A stretch of 64,000 nucleotides of DNA from Klebsiella pneumoniae (GCA_945862315.1 CAMAXW010000004.1:1-64000); one strand, 5' to 3'. Counted from the stretch's first letter, positions 34,598-43,408 are shown. Made by a program: numbers and translations. Notes: generated by a model not told the origin, from the letters alone.

Positions 34598-35389
34598 ATG
34601 ATCACCGTTCAACAGCTTGGCCGCGTGTACGTCAAGGCCACCCGCTTCCTGCATCCACTCAGGGTCGAGATCGACGCCGGCGGGATTCGTCACGACCGCT
34701 TCTTTGCCTTGGTCGAGTCCGACGGCAAGTTCATCAATGCCGACAGCCACGCGGGCAGCATCTCGCTGCAATTTGACTACCACCCCGAAGACGAGCGCTT
34801 CACGCTGCATCTGCCCGATGGCCGGCAAGTCGAGGGGCCTGCTGTTGCCGATGGCGCAGCGTGGGCGATCGACCACTACGGTCTGCGCCAGATCGACCTG
34901 CAGGAAGTGGGTGGACCGTGGCACGCTGCGCTCACGGAATACATGGGGCGTCCGCTACGGCTGGTGCGCTGCCTGAGCCGTGGGGGCGCGATCGATGTTT
35001 TCCCCATCACCTTCACTACCACCGGTTCGCTACGACAACTGGCGAGCGAGGTTGGTGCGGCGGTCGATGGCGCCCGCTTTCGGGCCGGGTTGGTGCTCGA
35101 GCACGCCGAGGCCTATGCGGAAGACGCCTGGGATGGGCAACGTTTGAGAGTGGGAACAGCCCTGCTGCGGGTACGTACGGCGGTGCCCCGTTGCGGCGTG
35201 ATTGGCCTCAACCCCGCTAGCGGCGTGCGCGATCAGGATGTCATGCGTAGTCTCATTCGCACCCGTCCGAAAACGGGTTTGCCCGACGGCCTGATTCCGG
35301 GGTACGCCACGCCGGGCTTTGCCACGTATGCCGAAGTGCTGGAGCCGGGGCACGTGGCGGTGGGCGATGCGGTTGAACTGTTGCCGTAG
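34598..35389 (+). CDS. MOSC-domain protein with N-terminal beta-barrel
   Basis: The 263-residue protein has the MOSC N-terminal beta-barrel (LGRVYVKATRFLHPLRVEIDAGGIRHDRFFAL) and the MOSC catalytic domain (FRAGLVLEH.., AVPRCGVIGLNPASG with the conserved Cys, GFATYAEVLEPGHVAVGD). MOSC proteins handle molybdenum cofactor-bound sulfur or reduce N-hydroxylated compounds. ATG 34598 is preceded by GGAG; residues encoded upstream are translated repeats. A likely terminator follows its stop. Confidence 0.88.
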   Translation: MITVQQLGRVYVKATRFLHPLRVEIDAGGIRHDRFFALVESDGKFINADSHAGSISLQFDYHPEDERFTLHLPDGRQVEGPAVADGAAWAIDHYGLRQIDLQEVGGPWHAALTEYMGRPLRLVRCLSRGGAIDVFPITFTTTGSLRQLASEVGAAVDGARFRAGLVLEHAEAYAEDAWDGQRLRVGTALLRVRTAVPRCGVIGLNPASGVRDQDVMRSLIRTRPKTGLPDGLIPGYATPGFATYAEVLEPGHVAVGDAVELLP

Positions 35390-35402
35390 GTTGCCGTCGT
35401 TA

Positions 35403-35430
35403 AAGGCGCGTTAGGGGGCGCCTTCTTTCG
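35403..35430 (+). terminator. Hairpin after the MOSC gene
   Basis: Arms AAGGCGC (35403-35409) and GCGCCTT (35418-35424) enclose an eight-base loop and are followed by CTTTC, 14 bases after the stop. This is a plausible intrinsic terminator. The remainder to 35607 shows nothing else. Confidence 0.6.
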
Positions 35431-35607
35431 CGTATTTACCGGCCACTCGGAAAATCACGACACACAGGCAGCGGGAAGGCGCTGGTGCGGATCGCACAGC
35501 CACAGCCCGCAACCGTTGATGATTTCGTCGCCCGTACTGGCATTGCCACAAAAACGAATCAGCGGGGGTGCCATGGCTGCGCCCCCGTCCAATCCTTAAG
35601 CCTGCCC

Positions 35608-36450
35608 TCAGCCGAGATTGCCGAGGAGGCCGTTGAGTTCCTGAATTTTGAGTTCGCCTTCGCGGGTCTGGCCACCGATCTCGAGGAACTTCTGCATATT
35701 GCGGCGGCCGCTTTCGGTGCGGCAGAGCTGCTGAAAAAGATAGCTTTCGTCCCGCAGACCCTCTGACAGCGGTTTGTCGCAGGAGTTGATGGCCTGTTTG
35801 GTCAGGCGCACGGCTTCCTCCGGGAAAGAAGCAATGCGGTTGGCGAGCCATTCCACATAGGGACCAGCCTGACCGGGCTCGAAGGCGCGGTTCAAGTAGC
35901 CCCAGCGCTCCGCCGTGTCGGCATCCATGTCGATGCCGCCCATGATCACTTCCATCGCCCGGTTGCGGCCGATGATGCGGGGCATGCGCTGGGTGCCGGT
36001 GCCGCCGGGCAGAATGCCAAGGGGTACTTCCATTTGGTTGACGAAGGTCTTGCCGCGCACGCCAAAGCGCATATCGAAGGACATGGCCAGTTCCGAGCCG
36101 CCGCCGCCCACCCGGCCCTCGATCTGGGCGATGGTGACCTTGTTCATCAAGCGATAGCGCTCGCACATATCGTGATAAAACGCGTTGGCGTAATCCTCGT
36201 GCTTGGGCTCGCCTTCGATAGGGAATTCGAGGATCGAGGAGACGTCGAAATGGGCGATGAAGAATTCTGGGTTAGCACTGCGAAGCACGAACACCAGCAG
36301 GTTGTCATCCTCCTCAAGCTCGAGCGATAAACGCAGCAGGTCTTCAAAGAGCGGCTTGGTAATGAGGTTCACCGGTGGGTTATTGATGGTGGCATAGGCC
36401 ACCCGCCCGCGAACCTGCACGGACAGGGTCGTGTAATTCTCGTAGGCCAT
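35608..36450 (-). CDS. Enoyl-CoA hydratase/isomerase family protein
   Basis: The 280-residue crotonase-fold protein has VAYATINNPPVNLITKPLFE at the start, an oxyanion-hole stretch IEGRVGGGGSELAMSFDMR, and PLGILPGGTGTQRMPRIIGRNRAMEVIMGG. The GGGSELA helix N-terminus is the acyl-CoA carbonyl-binding turn. Members hydrate, isomerise or cleave acyl-CoA thioesters; the reaction is not identifiable here. Start ATG 36450 (MAYENYTT) follows GGGAGAAC. The 410 bases between it and the tRNA hold nothing I recognise. Confidence 0.85.
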   Translation of the reverse strand: MAYENYTTLSVQVRGRVAYATINNPPVNLITKPLFEDLLRLSLELEEDDNLLVFVLRSANPEFFIAHFDVSSILEFPIEGEPKHEDYANAFYHDMCERYRLMNKVTIAQIEGRVGGGGSELAMSFDMRFGVRGKTFVNQMEVPLGILPGGTGTQRMPRIIGRNRAMEVIMGGIDMDADTAERWGYLNRAFEPGQAGPYVEWLANRIASFPEEAVRLTKQAINSCDKPLSEGLRDESYLFQQLCRTESGRRNMQKFLEIGGQTREGELKIQELNGLLGNLG

Positions 36451-36823
36451 ATTGTTCTCCCTCATGTCCCGGCTTTGGCCGGATTTTCTTGCAGCCGTTG
36501 ATTTCGGTCTTTGAAGTAGTCCTACGAAAAATTCGTGGACAAGCCGTGCCAGAGTACAGGAAATTCAGGCGCCCTTTGGCGAACCCGATAGCGGGCACTA
36601 GAGGTTCCTTGAGGCGCGGCCAGCGTGGTGATCGAAGTGGGCATTGCCGGCTGTTGGAACTCGCCACGCGAGTGCGCATCCGCACCACCGCCATCAAGAC
36701 AAAAGCCACCACGAGAGTGACTTTTTGTTGAAGGGTGACCGCAGCCCGGAGCGCGCAAAAAACGGCCTGTCACTGGGCGGGTGGCCCACCGGCGCAGTCC
36801 GCAACCTCCCGCAGACAGGCATT
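36451..36823. other. Spacer between the crotonase gene and the tRNA
   Basis: No gene, RNA or strong signal is visible. Short open frames on both strands lack ribosome sites and family similarity. The promoter of the minus-strand crotonase gene must lie here. Confidence 0.4.
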
Positions 36824-36856
36824 AAAAAACCCCAACGGCCGCCCGTTGAGGTTTTT
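36824..36856 (-). terminator. Intrinsic terminator of tRNA-Ala
   Basis: A nine-pair stem with one mismatch (CCTCAACGG / CCGTTGGGG on the minus strand), a four-base loop and a run of six T on the transcribed side, starting five bases after the tRNA CCA end. Confidence 0.85.
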
Positions 36857-36860
36857 AAAT

Positions 36861-36936
36861 TGGTGGAGCTGAGGGGGATCGAACCCCTGACCTCTGCATT
36901 GCGAACGCAGCGCTCTCCCAGCTGAGCTACAGCCCC
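36861..36936 (-). tRNA. tRNA-Ala (anticodon CGC)
   Basis: The minus strand gives a complete 76-base cloverleaf: acceptor GGGGCTG paired with CAGCTCC including the G3-U70 pair that defines alanine tRNA, D arm GCTC...GAGC, anticodon stem CTGCG/TGCAG with loop TTCGCAA (anticodon CGC), T arm AGGGG TTCGATC CCCCT, and an encoded CCA. It would read GCG codons. Confidence 0.97.
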
Positions 36937-37061
36937 ACGCGGATAGGGGCGGAAGTTTAACGGGCTGCTGCGTTCAACGCTAGCCTAGCGGGTGCCCAAT
37001 GCGTTGCCGGTGTGGGTGTCGGGATGACATCATGCTCCTCGGTCTCTCCAGAGTTTTGATC

Positions 37062-38045
37062 ATGGCTGCAATGTCCCCCCAATTGGGCCGGCTGCCGGAT
37101 GGCGCGTCGCCCATGTTCCCTGCCCTGCAGCGCGGTACGCTCACCACGCTGCAAGTCAATTTAGGCTATCGGTGTAATCAGGCCTGCCACCATTGTCATG
37201 TGGATGCGGGGCCGTTGCGGACCGAGGAAATGTCGTGGCAGACGGCCAGTTTGGCGTTGTCGTTTGCACTGGCGGCTGGGGTCAGCACGCTGGATATTAC
37301 GGGTGGGGCGCCCGAGCTTAACGGGTGTTTTCGTCCACTGGTGCAGGCGGCGCGCGCGGCGGGGTTGGCGGTGATCGACCGTTGCAATCTCACGATCCTC
37401 GAGGAGCCGGGGCAAGCCGGTTTGGCTAGTTTTTTGGCGCAAGAGCAGGTCCACGTGATGGCATCGCTGCCGTGCTATGGGCCAGATAACGTGGATATTC
37501 AACGCGGCAAAGGGGTGTTTGAGAAAAGCATCCGGGCGCTGCGTACGCTTAACGCGCAAGGCTACGGTACGGCTGGCGGGGGCTTGGCGTTAGATTTGGT
37601 TTACAACCCATTAGGCCCCAGCTTGCCACCGCCACAAGCGAGTTTAGAGGCAACTTACCGCGCCGCACTCACAAGCCACTACGGCGTTCACTTCAATCGG
37701 TTGTTAACGCTGGCCAATATGCCCATTGCGCGTTTCCGGCACGCGCTGGAGCGCGACGGGCATTACGCAGATTATTTGCACTTGCTGGTGGCCAATTATC
37801 GTGAGGAGAATCTGGCTAACGTGATGTGCCGCAGCCTGTTAAGTGTTGACTGGCGTGGCGATGTGTACGACTGCGATTTTAATCAAATGTTGGGAATGCC
37901 CGCGGGTGGGACGGGTGCGCCCCGACATCTTTCAAGTCTTCTGGCGGAGACGCTCACCGGCCAGCCGATTGCCGTGGGGCCTCATTGTTTTGGCTGCACC
38001 GCCGGCCACGGCAGTAGTTGCGGGGGCGCGCTGAGTCGCGCCTGA
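37062..38045 (+). CDS. arsS: Radical SAM protein of arsenosugar biosynthesis (ArsS-like)
   Basis: The 327-residue protein has the radical SAM cluster motif CNQACHHCH (CX3CX2C) near the start, preceded by LQVNLGYR, and a C-terminal domain with the conserved YDCDFNQMLGMP and a late Cys cluster (CFGCTAGHGSSCGG). This is the ArsS/DUF3641 arrangement, whose members attach an adenosyl-derived ribose to arsenic during arsenosugar formation. The next two genes are the two glycosyltransferases usually linked to it, in the same order and overlapping frames. Start taken at ATG 37062; a ribosome site is weak. Confidence 0.87.
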   Translation: MAAMSPQLGRLPDGASPMFPALQRGTLTTLQVNLGYRCNQACHHCHVDAGPLRTEEMSWQTASLALSFALAAGVSTLDITGGAPELNGCFRPLVQAARAAGLAVIDRCNLTILEEPGQAGLASFLAQEQVHVMASLPCYGPDNVDIQRGKGVFEKSIRALRTLNAQGYGTAGGGLALDLVYNPLGPSLPPPQASLEATYRAALTSHYGVHFNRLLTLANMPIARFRHALERDGHYADYLHLLVANYREENLANVMCRSLLSVDWRGDVYDCDFNQMLGMPAGGTGAPRHLSSLLAETLTGQPIAVGPHCFGCTAGHGSSCGGALSRA

Positions 38046-38056
38046 CGCCGCTGGCC

Positions 38057-38746
38057 GTGCCTGCGTTGCTCGCTCTTATCGTACCGGTGCTCAACGAAGC
38101 GCACGGCATCGTGGGCTTATTAACCCCGCTCCAAGCTTGGCGGCTAGCGGGGGTAGAAATTCTCGTGGTGGACGGTGGCAGCACCGACGCCACGGTGGCG
38201 CACGCTACCGGTCTCGCCGATCAAGTGCTCAGCGCACCGCCCGGCCGCGCGGCGCAAATGAACGCAGGAGCGGCGGCGAGCCGCGCCAAGTTACTGCTGT
38301 TTCTGCACGCCGATACCACGCTGCCAGCCGCAGCACTGCCCGTCTTGTGCCAGCTGGCGGCAGGCGTCGCCCCGCTGTGGGGGCGTTTCGATGTGCGGCT
38401 GGATAGCCCGCGTGCGCTGTTGTGGCTGGTTGGCACGTTGATGAATCTACGCTCGCGCATCACCGGTATCGCCACCGGCGACCAAGCCATGTTTGTCAGC
38501 CGCGAGCTGTTTACGGCCTGCGGCGGCTTTCCGCTCATTCCCTTGATGGAAGACCTCGCGCTGTCGTCCAAGTTGCGCCGAGAACTGGCGCCGATCGCGT
38601 TGCGTTTGCGGGTGCTGACTTCTGCGCGCCGCTGGGAGCAAAGCGGGGCGTGGCGCACCATCGGGCTGATGTGGGGGCTACGCTTGGCGTATTTTTTAGG
38701 CGCACCGCCCAGCCGCCTAGCCCATTGGTATCGGCAAGTCCGATGA
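38057..38746 (+). CDS. Glycosyltransferase, TIGR04283 arsenosugar type
   Basis: A family 2 glycosyltransferase of about 229 residues: ALIVPVLNEAHGI opens the fold, VVDGGSTDAT holds the nucleotide-sugar binding acidic residue, and FLHADTTLP is the metal-binding region. It corresponds to the glycosyltransferase regularly found after ArsS. Start is uncertain: GTG 38057 (VPALLALIVPVLNE) fits the family start and lies 11 bases after the ArsS stop; a TTG at 38018 would overlap. Its stop overlaps the next ATG (ATGA). Confidence 0.8.
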   Translation: MPALLALIVPVLNEAHGIVGLLTPLQAWRLAGVEILVVDGGSTDATVAHATGLADQVLSAPPGRAAQMNAGAAASRAKLLLFLHADTTLPAAALPVLCQLAAGVAPLWGRFDVRLDSPRALLWLVGTLMNLRSRITGIATGDQAMFVSRELFTACGGFPLIPLMEDLALSSKLRRELAPIALRLRVLTSARRWEQSGAWRTIGLMWGLRLAYFLGAPPSRLAHWYRQVR

Positions 38747-39381
38747 GTCTGGCGCGCACCGCGCTGATAGTCTTTGCGCGTGCGCCGCGCCTTGGCGCGG
38801 TAAAAACCCGCCTCGCGGTGGGGCTGGGGGCGAGTAGGGCGGTAGACATTTATGCCGCCCTGCTAGGCCATGCGTTGCGGCTGGCAGCGCAGTGGCCTGG
38901 GCCGCGCTATCTCGCCTGCGCAGACCTGCCCTCGCAGATTTATTTTCAACAGCTTCCCGCCGCGGCACCTTTTAACGTGGTCCTGCAACAGACTGGGGAT
39001 TTGGGTAGGCGGATGCGTGTCGCGTTGGCCGACGCTTTGGCCTGCCACGCCAGTGCGTTGCTCATGGGCAGCGATGTCGTGGATAACCAGCTAGCGGATT
39101 TACGTCACGCTGGCGCGCACTTGCAGGGGGCTTGTGATGTGGTGCTAGGCCCGGTGGCCGATGGCGGCTATTGGCTGATTGGGATGAACCGCGATCAGCC
39201 AACGCTGTTTGAGTCGCTGCCGTGGGGGACTGCGCAGGTGTCCGCACGTACGTTGCAGCGCTGCGCGACGCGGGGTCTGGTTGTGCGTGAACTGCCGCTA
39301 CGGCACGACATTGACGAGCCTGCCGATGCGCAACAGCACGCCGCCTTATTAGCCATCCTACCCCGCCTGCCGCTGGCCTGA
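38743..39381 (+). CDS. Glycosyltransferase, TIGR04282/DUF2064 arsenosugar type
   Basis: The 212-residue protein has the DUF2064 sequence: ALIVFARAPRLGAVKTRLA, LLMGSDVVDN, VVLGPVADGGYWLIGM, and the final HDIDEPAD. This nucleotidyltransferase-like glycosyltransferase is the usual third gene with ArsS and the TIGR04283 enzyme. The overlapping start/stop codons with the preceding gene show a compact operon. The methylation step (ArsM) is not in the window. Confidence 0.87.
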   Translation: MSLARTALIVFARAPRLGAVKTRLAVGLGASRAVDIYAALLGHALRLAAQWPGPRYLACADLPSQIYFQQLPAAAPFNVVLQQTGDLGRRMRVALADALACHASALLMGSDVVDNQLADLRHAGAHLQGACDVVLGPVADGGYWLIGMNRDQPTLFESLPWGTAQVSARTLQRCATRGLVVRELPLRHDIDEPADAQQHAALLAILPRLPLA

Positions 39382-39393
39382 AGGCCAGTGCCG

Positions 39394-40164
39394 CTAGCGC
39401 AATTGGCGTTGCGCGCGTTCTAGTTCGGCACAGAACTGCGCCACGCGGCGCTCTGTGGTGGGCGATATGTTGCGGGTAAACCGCACCCGCGCTCGCTGCA
39501 CTCTGGGCGGTGGTTGGGCGTCGATGTGGAGCATGTCAACCTCCACAATAATGGGCGGGGCGTTGGGTACCAGCAGTCGGCAAGTCACCCGTTGACCGGC
39601 GTCGTGCGTGGGTTCTAAAACGCCAGTGCGAATGCGTGCGCAAAATCCGCCCACCGACATATCGCCCAATTCGCCCTCTAACTGCCGCCCATCGGGCATC
39701 CGAAATTCCACCTCGAAGCCACGGTTGCTGGGTACCGTGACACGGTACTGCCGCCGCCGCTGTGGGTAGTCGATGACCGTTGGGAAAGAGATTTTGTAAT
39801 AGGGCAGGGCGTTTTGTTCGCCCATTTGCAGCACCGTGGCCGTGAAGCGCAGGTCAATGCCATCCACCGCTGCGCGCACTTGGAGCACGGTGCCATTGCT
39901 CACGAGCGCGTGGCCAGAAATAGGGGTTAGTTCGTCCAGCACCAGATAGTGTTGCTCGGGGACCAATTCAAGAATAGCGCTGGTGTAGGGTTCTGGACGG
40001 TCACTCATGCGGACGGTCAGCAGCGTATGCTCGCTAAAAACCCGGCGCAGCACGAGGTAGATTTCTGGATCCTGGGGTTCGTTCCCACCGCTCATGGTGG
40101 CCGCGGGCGCGAGGTCGGCGGGCTTTTTGCGGGAGAACCAGCTAAAGATAGATCGCTCAGGCAC
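39394..40164 (-). CDS. ycgR: Flagellar brake protein YcgR-type (YcgR_2 + PilZ)
   Basis: The 256-residue protein has an N-terminal YcgR domain and a C-terminal PilZ c-di-GMP receptor. The PilZ motifs are RRRQYR (RXXXR) and DMSVGG ((D/N)XSXGG), both intact, so it should bind c-di-GMP. YcgR slows the flagellar motor when c-di-GMP is high. It follows flgN on the same strand, 21 bases downstream, linking motility output with the early flagellar genes. The 22 N-terminal residues are Lys/Pro-rich. Confidence 0.9.
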   Translation of the reverse strand: MPERSIFSWFSRKKPADLAPAATMSGGNEPQDPEIYLVLRRVFSEHTLLTVRMSDRPEPYTSAILELVPEQHYLVLDELTPISGHALVSNGTVLQVRAAVDGIDLRFTATVLQMGEQNALPYYKISFPTVIDYPQRRRQYRVTVPSNRGFEVEFRMPDGRQLEGELGDMSVGGFCARIRTGVLEPTHDAGQRVTCRLLVPNAPPIIVEVDMLHIDAQPPPRVQRARVRFTRNISPTTERRVAQFCAELERAQRQLR

Positions 40165-40185
40165 GCGCGGTATCCAAGGCGTAAC

Positions 40186-40617
40186 TTACGCACTCTCCCA
40201 GGTTTTAGGCGGTCGGCCTCCTTGACCCACGCGGCCACGCGCGTCGTAGAGGCTTTCGCCGGCAGGTCGGCCGCTGATCAGATCGAGCAAGGCATTGGTG
40301 AAAGTTTTACCGGTTTTTACCGCCGCCCCGTTGGTGCGGTTGGCCAACGCGCAACGTGCAACTAACGCGCGGATTTCCGTCCAGTAGGCTTGATCGGGGC
40401 CGTCTAGATTATCGGTGTTATCGGTGCCCAGAGCGCTAAGGTCGCATTGGCTGCCGGTCTCGGTGATGGCGAGGGTCAGTTCGCGTTTGTGGGTAACGGC
40501 GGCTTCGAGCGCCTCCACATTACGGGTGCGCAGGGCTTCGTACTCCTGCGCCAGCGTGCGCTCAAAGTCCACCAGCAGCGCCTGCAGGGTCTCGCGGGCT
40601 GCTGGTGTCGTGCTCAT
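40186..40617 (-). CDS. flgN: Flagellar export chaperone FlgN
   Basis: The 143-residue, largely helical protein matches FlgN: LQALLVDFERTLAQEYEALRTRNVEALEAAVTHKRELTLAI, with a C-terminal NRTNGAAVKTGKTF region that binds hook-filament junction proteins. FlgN keeps FlgK and FlgL soluble and delivers them to the export gate; both are encoded in the window. The start directly abuts the flgM stop (TAGATG). Confidence 0.87.
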   Translation of the reverse strand: MSTTPAARETLQALLVDFERTLAQEYEALRTRNVEALEAAVTHKRELTLAITETGSQCDLSALGTDNTDNLDGPDQAYWTEIRALVARCALANRTNGAAVKTGKTFTNALLDLISGRPAGESLYDARGRVGQGGRPPKTWESA

Positions 40618-40944
40618 CTAGCGCTGACTCGGGCCGGTGGTCAGCAGCGCCTCGAAGCTGGCGAGTTTATCCGCGATGGCCGGTGGATCAACGCGATAAG
40701 TGCCGTCGTTGACCGCCTTTTGAAATCCTTCTACAAGCTGTTTGTCGACGACCGGCTGGTCTGCCACCGATTGCGTGAGTTCGCGCAGCTGGCTGGCGAG
40801 CTTGGTGAGGTCGATACCCTCTTTGCTACTTGGCACGGCCGGCGTGCTAAGCGTTGGTTGCGCATCGCTCTTCAGCACGCGCGCTTCTAGGGCCGCTACT
40901 GCCGCGGCGTTGTTAGAGGTGGCGCTATTGATTTCAGAAACCAT
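40618..40944 (-). CDS. flgM: Anti-sigma-28 factor FlgM
   Basis: The 108-residue protein has the FlgM C-terminal inhibitory helices: IDLTKLASQLRELTQSVADQPVVDKQLVEGFQKAV, then YRVDPPAIADKLASFEALL. It binds FliA until secreted through the completed hook. Start chosen at ATG 40944 (MVSEINSAT), 20-25 bases after a FliA-type promoter, which implies autoregulation. It is directly followed by flgN. Confidence 0.88.
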   Translation of the reverse strand: MVSEINSATSNNAAAVAALEARVLKSDAQPTLSTPAVPSSKEGIDLTKLASQLRELTQSVADQPVVDKQLVEGFQKAVNDGTYRVDPPAIADKLASFEALLTTGPSQR

Positions 40945-40973
40945 GTTGTTGACTCCGTCTGGTATTAAGCGGC

Positions 40974-41001
40974 TTAGCGGCTGCACTTACGGGACACTTT
41001 A
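40974..41001 (-). promoter_or_regulatory. Probable FliA (sigma-28) promoter of flgMN
   Basis: The minus strand reads TAAAGTGT, 12 bases, GCCGCTAA, close to TAAAGTTT-N11-GCCGATAA (7/8 in each box, spacer one base longer). It lies about 30 bases upstream of flgM. Confidence 0.65.
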
Positions 41002-41051
41002 GAATAATGGCAATTAATATAGAGACAGACGCTTCTCCGTGTCGCTGACAC

Positions 41052-41780
41052 TCAGTTAGTTTGGGCGGTTGGCTGCGTCGCGCCCACTTCCACCACTCCA
41101 GCTTCTATGATGACACCCTCTACCACTCGGTTAGAAGTGGTATTGCGTACCGTGATTCGGTCACCCAACGCGCCATCCTTCAACGCAGTTCCCGAGACTC
41201 GAATCACTAAAGACCCCGCCGCCAGCGACAACGTCACGGTCTGCCCACGGCGCACCGCGCGCTCCTCACGCAACGCGCCCGCCGTGACCAGTGAACCGGT
41301 CGCCAGCTGCCGTGTCACCACCCGACCCACGGCCACGGCCGGGTCTTCCAATGCGCCGGTGGGTAAGCTCATCAAGTAACGAGATTCAACTCGAAGGTCG
41401 GGCGGTGCCAGAAGTTTGCCGCGCGTGAGCGTTTGGGCCGCCGTCACCACGACAAATTTTTGACGAACGCTGGCGGGGACGAACAAGGCCCAAGGGCTTG
41501 CCCCGTCGCAACGTACCCCCACCGAGGTATTGCCGGGCATGCGCGCCCCCGGCGCCAAATACACCGACAGCGGGGTAGTGCAGGCGGCCAGACGCAGGCG
41601 CGGGTCGAGTCGCCCCACTTCTATCTGCACGGCCTGCGCGTTTTTGTCACTTTCCTGCTGTAGAAAGTTGCTGACTGCGGAGCGAATGCTCTCGAGTGGT
41701 TGCTCCGCCGCCTGTACATGGCCGCTGACCAAGCTGAGAAAACCCGCGAGGAGGGCCGGCAGGGGATGGCGTTGCATGGA
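41052..41780 (-). CDS. flgA: Flagellar P-ring assembly chaperone FlgA
   Basis: The 242-residue protein has a signal peptide (MQRHPLPALLAGFLSLVSG…) and the periplasmic SAF-like beta-clip: LLAPPDLRVESRYLMSLPTGA..VGRVVTRQLATGSLVTAGALREERAVRRGQTVTLSLAAGSLVI. FlgA helps assemble FlgI into the P-ring. ATG 41780 preferred over 41804. It is divergent from cheV. Confidence 0.9.
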   Translation of the reverse strand, partial: SMQRHPLPALLAGFLSLVSGHVQAAEQPLESIRSAVSNFLQQESDKNAQAVQIEVGRLDPRLRLAACTTPLSVYLAPGARMPGNTSVGVRCDGASPWALFVPASVRQKFVVVTAAQTLTRGKLLAPPDLRVESRYLMSLPTGALEDPAVAVGRVVTRQLATGSLVTAGALREERAVRRGQTVTLSLAAGSLVIRVSGTALKDGALGDRITVRNTTSNRVVEGVIIEAGVVEVGATQPTAQTN

Positions 41781-41834
41781 GGGCTTCCTGAGTGGTGAGC
41801 CCAAAACACTGCAAGCGTTGTGCCGTGTGCTGGC

Positions 41835-41861
41835 TCAAGCTTTCCCGGCGAGGGGCGATAA
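41835..41861 (+). promoter_or_regulatory. Probable FliA promoter of cheV
   Basis: TCAA, 15 bases, GGCGATAA, compared with TAAA-N15-GCCGATAA: 7 of 8 at -10 and 3 of 4 at -35. It is about 35 bases before the cheV ATG, giving a short leader. Confidence 0.55.
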
Positions 41862-41895
41862 GCACAATTCATTCAAGACTATCGCGGAGCGCGTC

Positions 41896-42843
41896 ATGTC
41901 GATAATCGATAGGGTCGATCGTCTGACTCGGCTGGCCGGCCGGAACCGGCTGGAATTACTGCTGTTCCGTCTCACCAGCAATCAGATTTTCGGAATCAAT
42001 GTTTTCAAAGTGCGTGAGGTGCTGAAGTGCCCACCGCTGCGCCCGATTCCGCATTCTCACTACCAGATGCGCGGCGTTTTTCACGCGCGTGGCCAAACCA
42101 TCACGGTTATCGACCTCGCCGCCGTGTTGGGACAGGCTGCCAGCAAGGGCACGCCGGATGAATTTGTGATCGTCACCGAATATTCCGGCCATGTGCAGGG
42201 ATACTTGGTACAGCAGGTGGTGCGCATCGTTAACCTGCGCTGGGATGACATCAAGCCACCACCGGCCGGCATCGGCAACGCCAATTATTTAACTGCCGTC
42301 ACCACCTTGGAAAATCAGTTGGTGGAAATTCTCGATGTGGAGCGTGTGCTGTCTGAAATTGTGGGGTTTGAGGTGGAGGTCTCCGAGGAGATTCTGGCGC
42401 AGAACGTTGCCAACGGCGACATTCCTCGTCGCATATTTATCGCCGACGACTCCGCCGTCGCGCGCCGGCAAATGATGCGCGTGATGGATCAGTTGGGCGT
42501 GGAATATGAAATTGCCGAAAATGGGCTGGCCGCATTTGAGAAGCTCAAAGCGTACGCCGCCGAAGGGCCGATCACGAAGCGCTTTGCCATGCTGTTATCG
42601 GATATTGAAATGCCCGAAATGGACGGTTACACGCTGACCAAGACCATCAAGGCCGATCCGGATCTAAAAGATCTTTACGTTTGTCTGCACACTTCGCTGA
42701 GTGGCAGTTTCAACGATTCGATGGCCAATTCGGTAGGCGCTAATAAGTTGGTTGCTAAATTTGAACCCGACGACCTCGCCGCTGTGGTGATGTCTGTCGT
42801 CAACGTGGGTTCCGCGCTCACCTCGAAAGACATCCGCGGCTAA
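41896..42843 (+). CDS. cheV: Chemotaxis coupling protein CheV
   Basis: The 315-residue protein joins an N-terminal CheW domain (LLLFRLTSNQIFGINVFKVREVL … GVFHARGQTITVIDLAAVLG) with a C-terminal receiver (IFIADDSAVARRQM, LLSDIEMPEMDGY holding the phospho-acceptor Asp). It links chemoreceptors to CheA and modulates output by phosphorylation. Position next to flgA and flgB matches pseudomonad-like flagellar clusters, in which cheR would follow; cheR is absent here. Confidence 0.93.
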   Translation: MSIIDRVDRLTRLAGRNRLELLLFRLTSNQIFGINVFKVREVLKCPPLRPIPHSHYQMRGVFHARGQTITVIDLAAVLGQAASKGTPDEFVIVTEYSGHVQGYLVQQVVRIVNLRWDDIKPPPAGIGNANYLTAVTTLENQLVEILDVERVLSEIVGFEVEVSEEILAQNVANGDIPRRIFIADDSAVARRQMMRVMDQLGVEYEIAENGLAAFEKLKAYAAEGPITKRFAMLLSDIEMPEMDGYTLTKTIKADPDLKDLYVCLHTSLSGSFNDSMANSVGANKLVAKFEPDDLAAVVMSVVNVGSALTSKDIRG

Positions 42844-42995
42844 GCACCGGTTTTTGCTTGCGAATAAACCTACGCGGCAGCTTTGGCGCCGCCGCGTGAG
42901 GCCACGCGCGGCGACTGCTCCCACACCGCGCTAGCCAGCGCCACCAAAGGCTCACCACGGCCGGCGGCGCGCAGCCCCGCTTGGCTGCACGGGTC

Positions 42996-43010
42996 GGCAC
43001 ACCCACTTGC
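42996..43010. repeat. Degenerate copy of the palindromic-repeat core
   Basis: GGCACACCCACTTGC matches the left-hand core form GGGACACCCACTTGC seen at 30984 with one mismatch. The partner core is missing. Confidence 0.4.
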
Positions 43011-43276
43011 ACACGCTTAATTGTGGCAGGCCTCTGGCGAGGCCCAATGAGGCGCCGCGCTGCGCGCAAGGCTCGTCTAGGACTTTCGGTCTAAAGACTC
43101 GCGCGCTTTCTCCCCACCCTGTGGCCTACCCAAGGTAGCCGGGCAGCGCGCGCGTTCGCGCAACAAGCTGCTGCCTCCCTACATGACGCAATCTTTCAGT
43201 GCGCGCCAGTGGCCGGTCTCGCTGATGTGCACACCCGTTTTGCCTCGCCAAGGCCCCGGCAGACTGGGACGGCTGG

Positions 43277-43323
43277 CTTGCCGCGGGACTTGCCGCTTGC
43301 CGCCTGTCTGCAAAGCTTGCCGC
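43277..43323. repeat. Four CTTGCCGC copies before flgB
   Basis: Exact CTTGCCGC at 43277, 43289, 43296 and 43316, all in one orientation, within 47 bases. The same octamer recurs in both orientations upstream of flgJ. Confidence 0.7.
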
Positions 43324-43408
43324 CTATTCGGCATGAACTGGCCGCATCGCGCCCGCAATGATCTAAAAAAAATACAATAAAACAATCGGTTAAGTTAGAG
43401 CGAGGGGC

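Noticed and set aside
35411-36166. Minus-strand open frame of 251 codons
   Set aside because: Overlaps the crotonase gene on the same strand in another frame; composition is His/Arg/Gly-rich and typical of a GC-rich shadow frame.
36861-36936. tRNA-associated integration site
   Set aside because: No integrase and no duplicated 3' tRNA segment was noticed on either side.
42818-43069. Minus-strand gene in the cheV-flgB spacer
   Set aside because: Arg/Ala-rich peptide with no ribosome site or family similarity.
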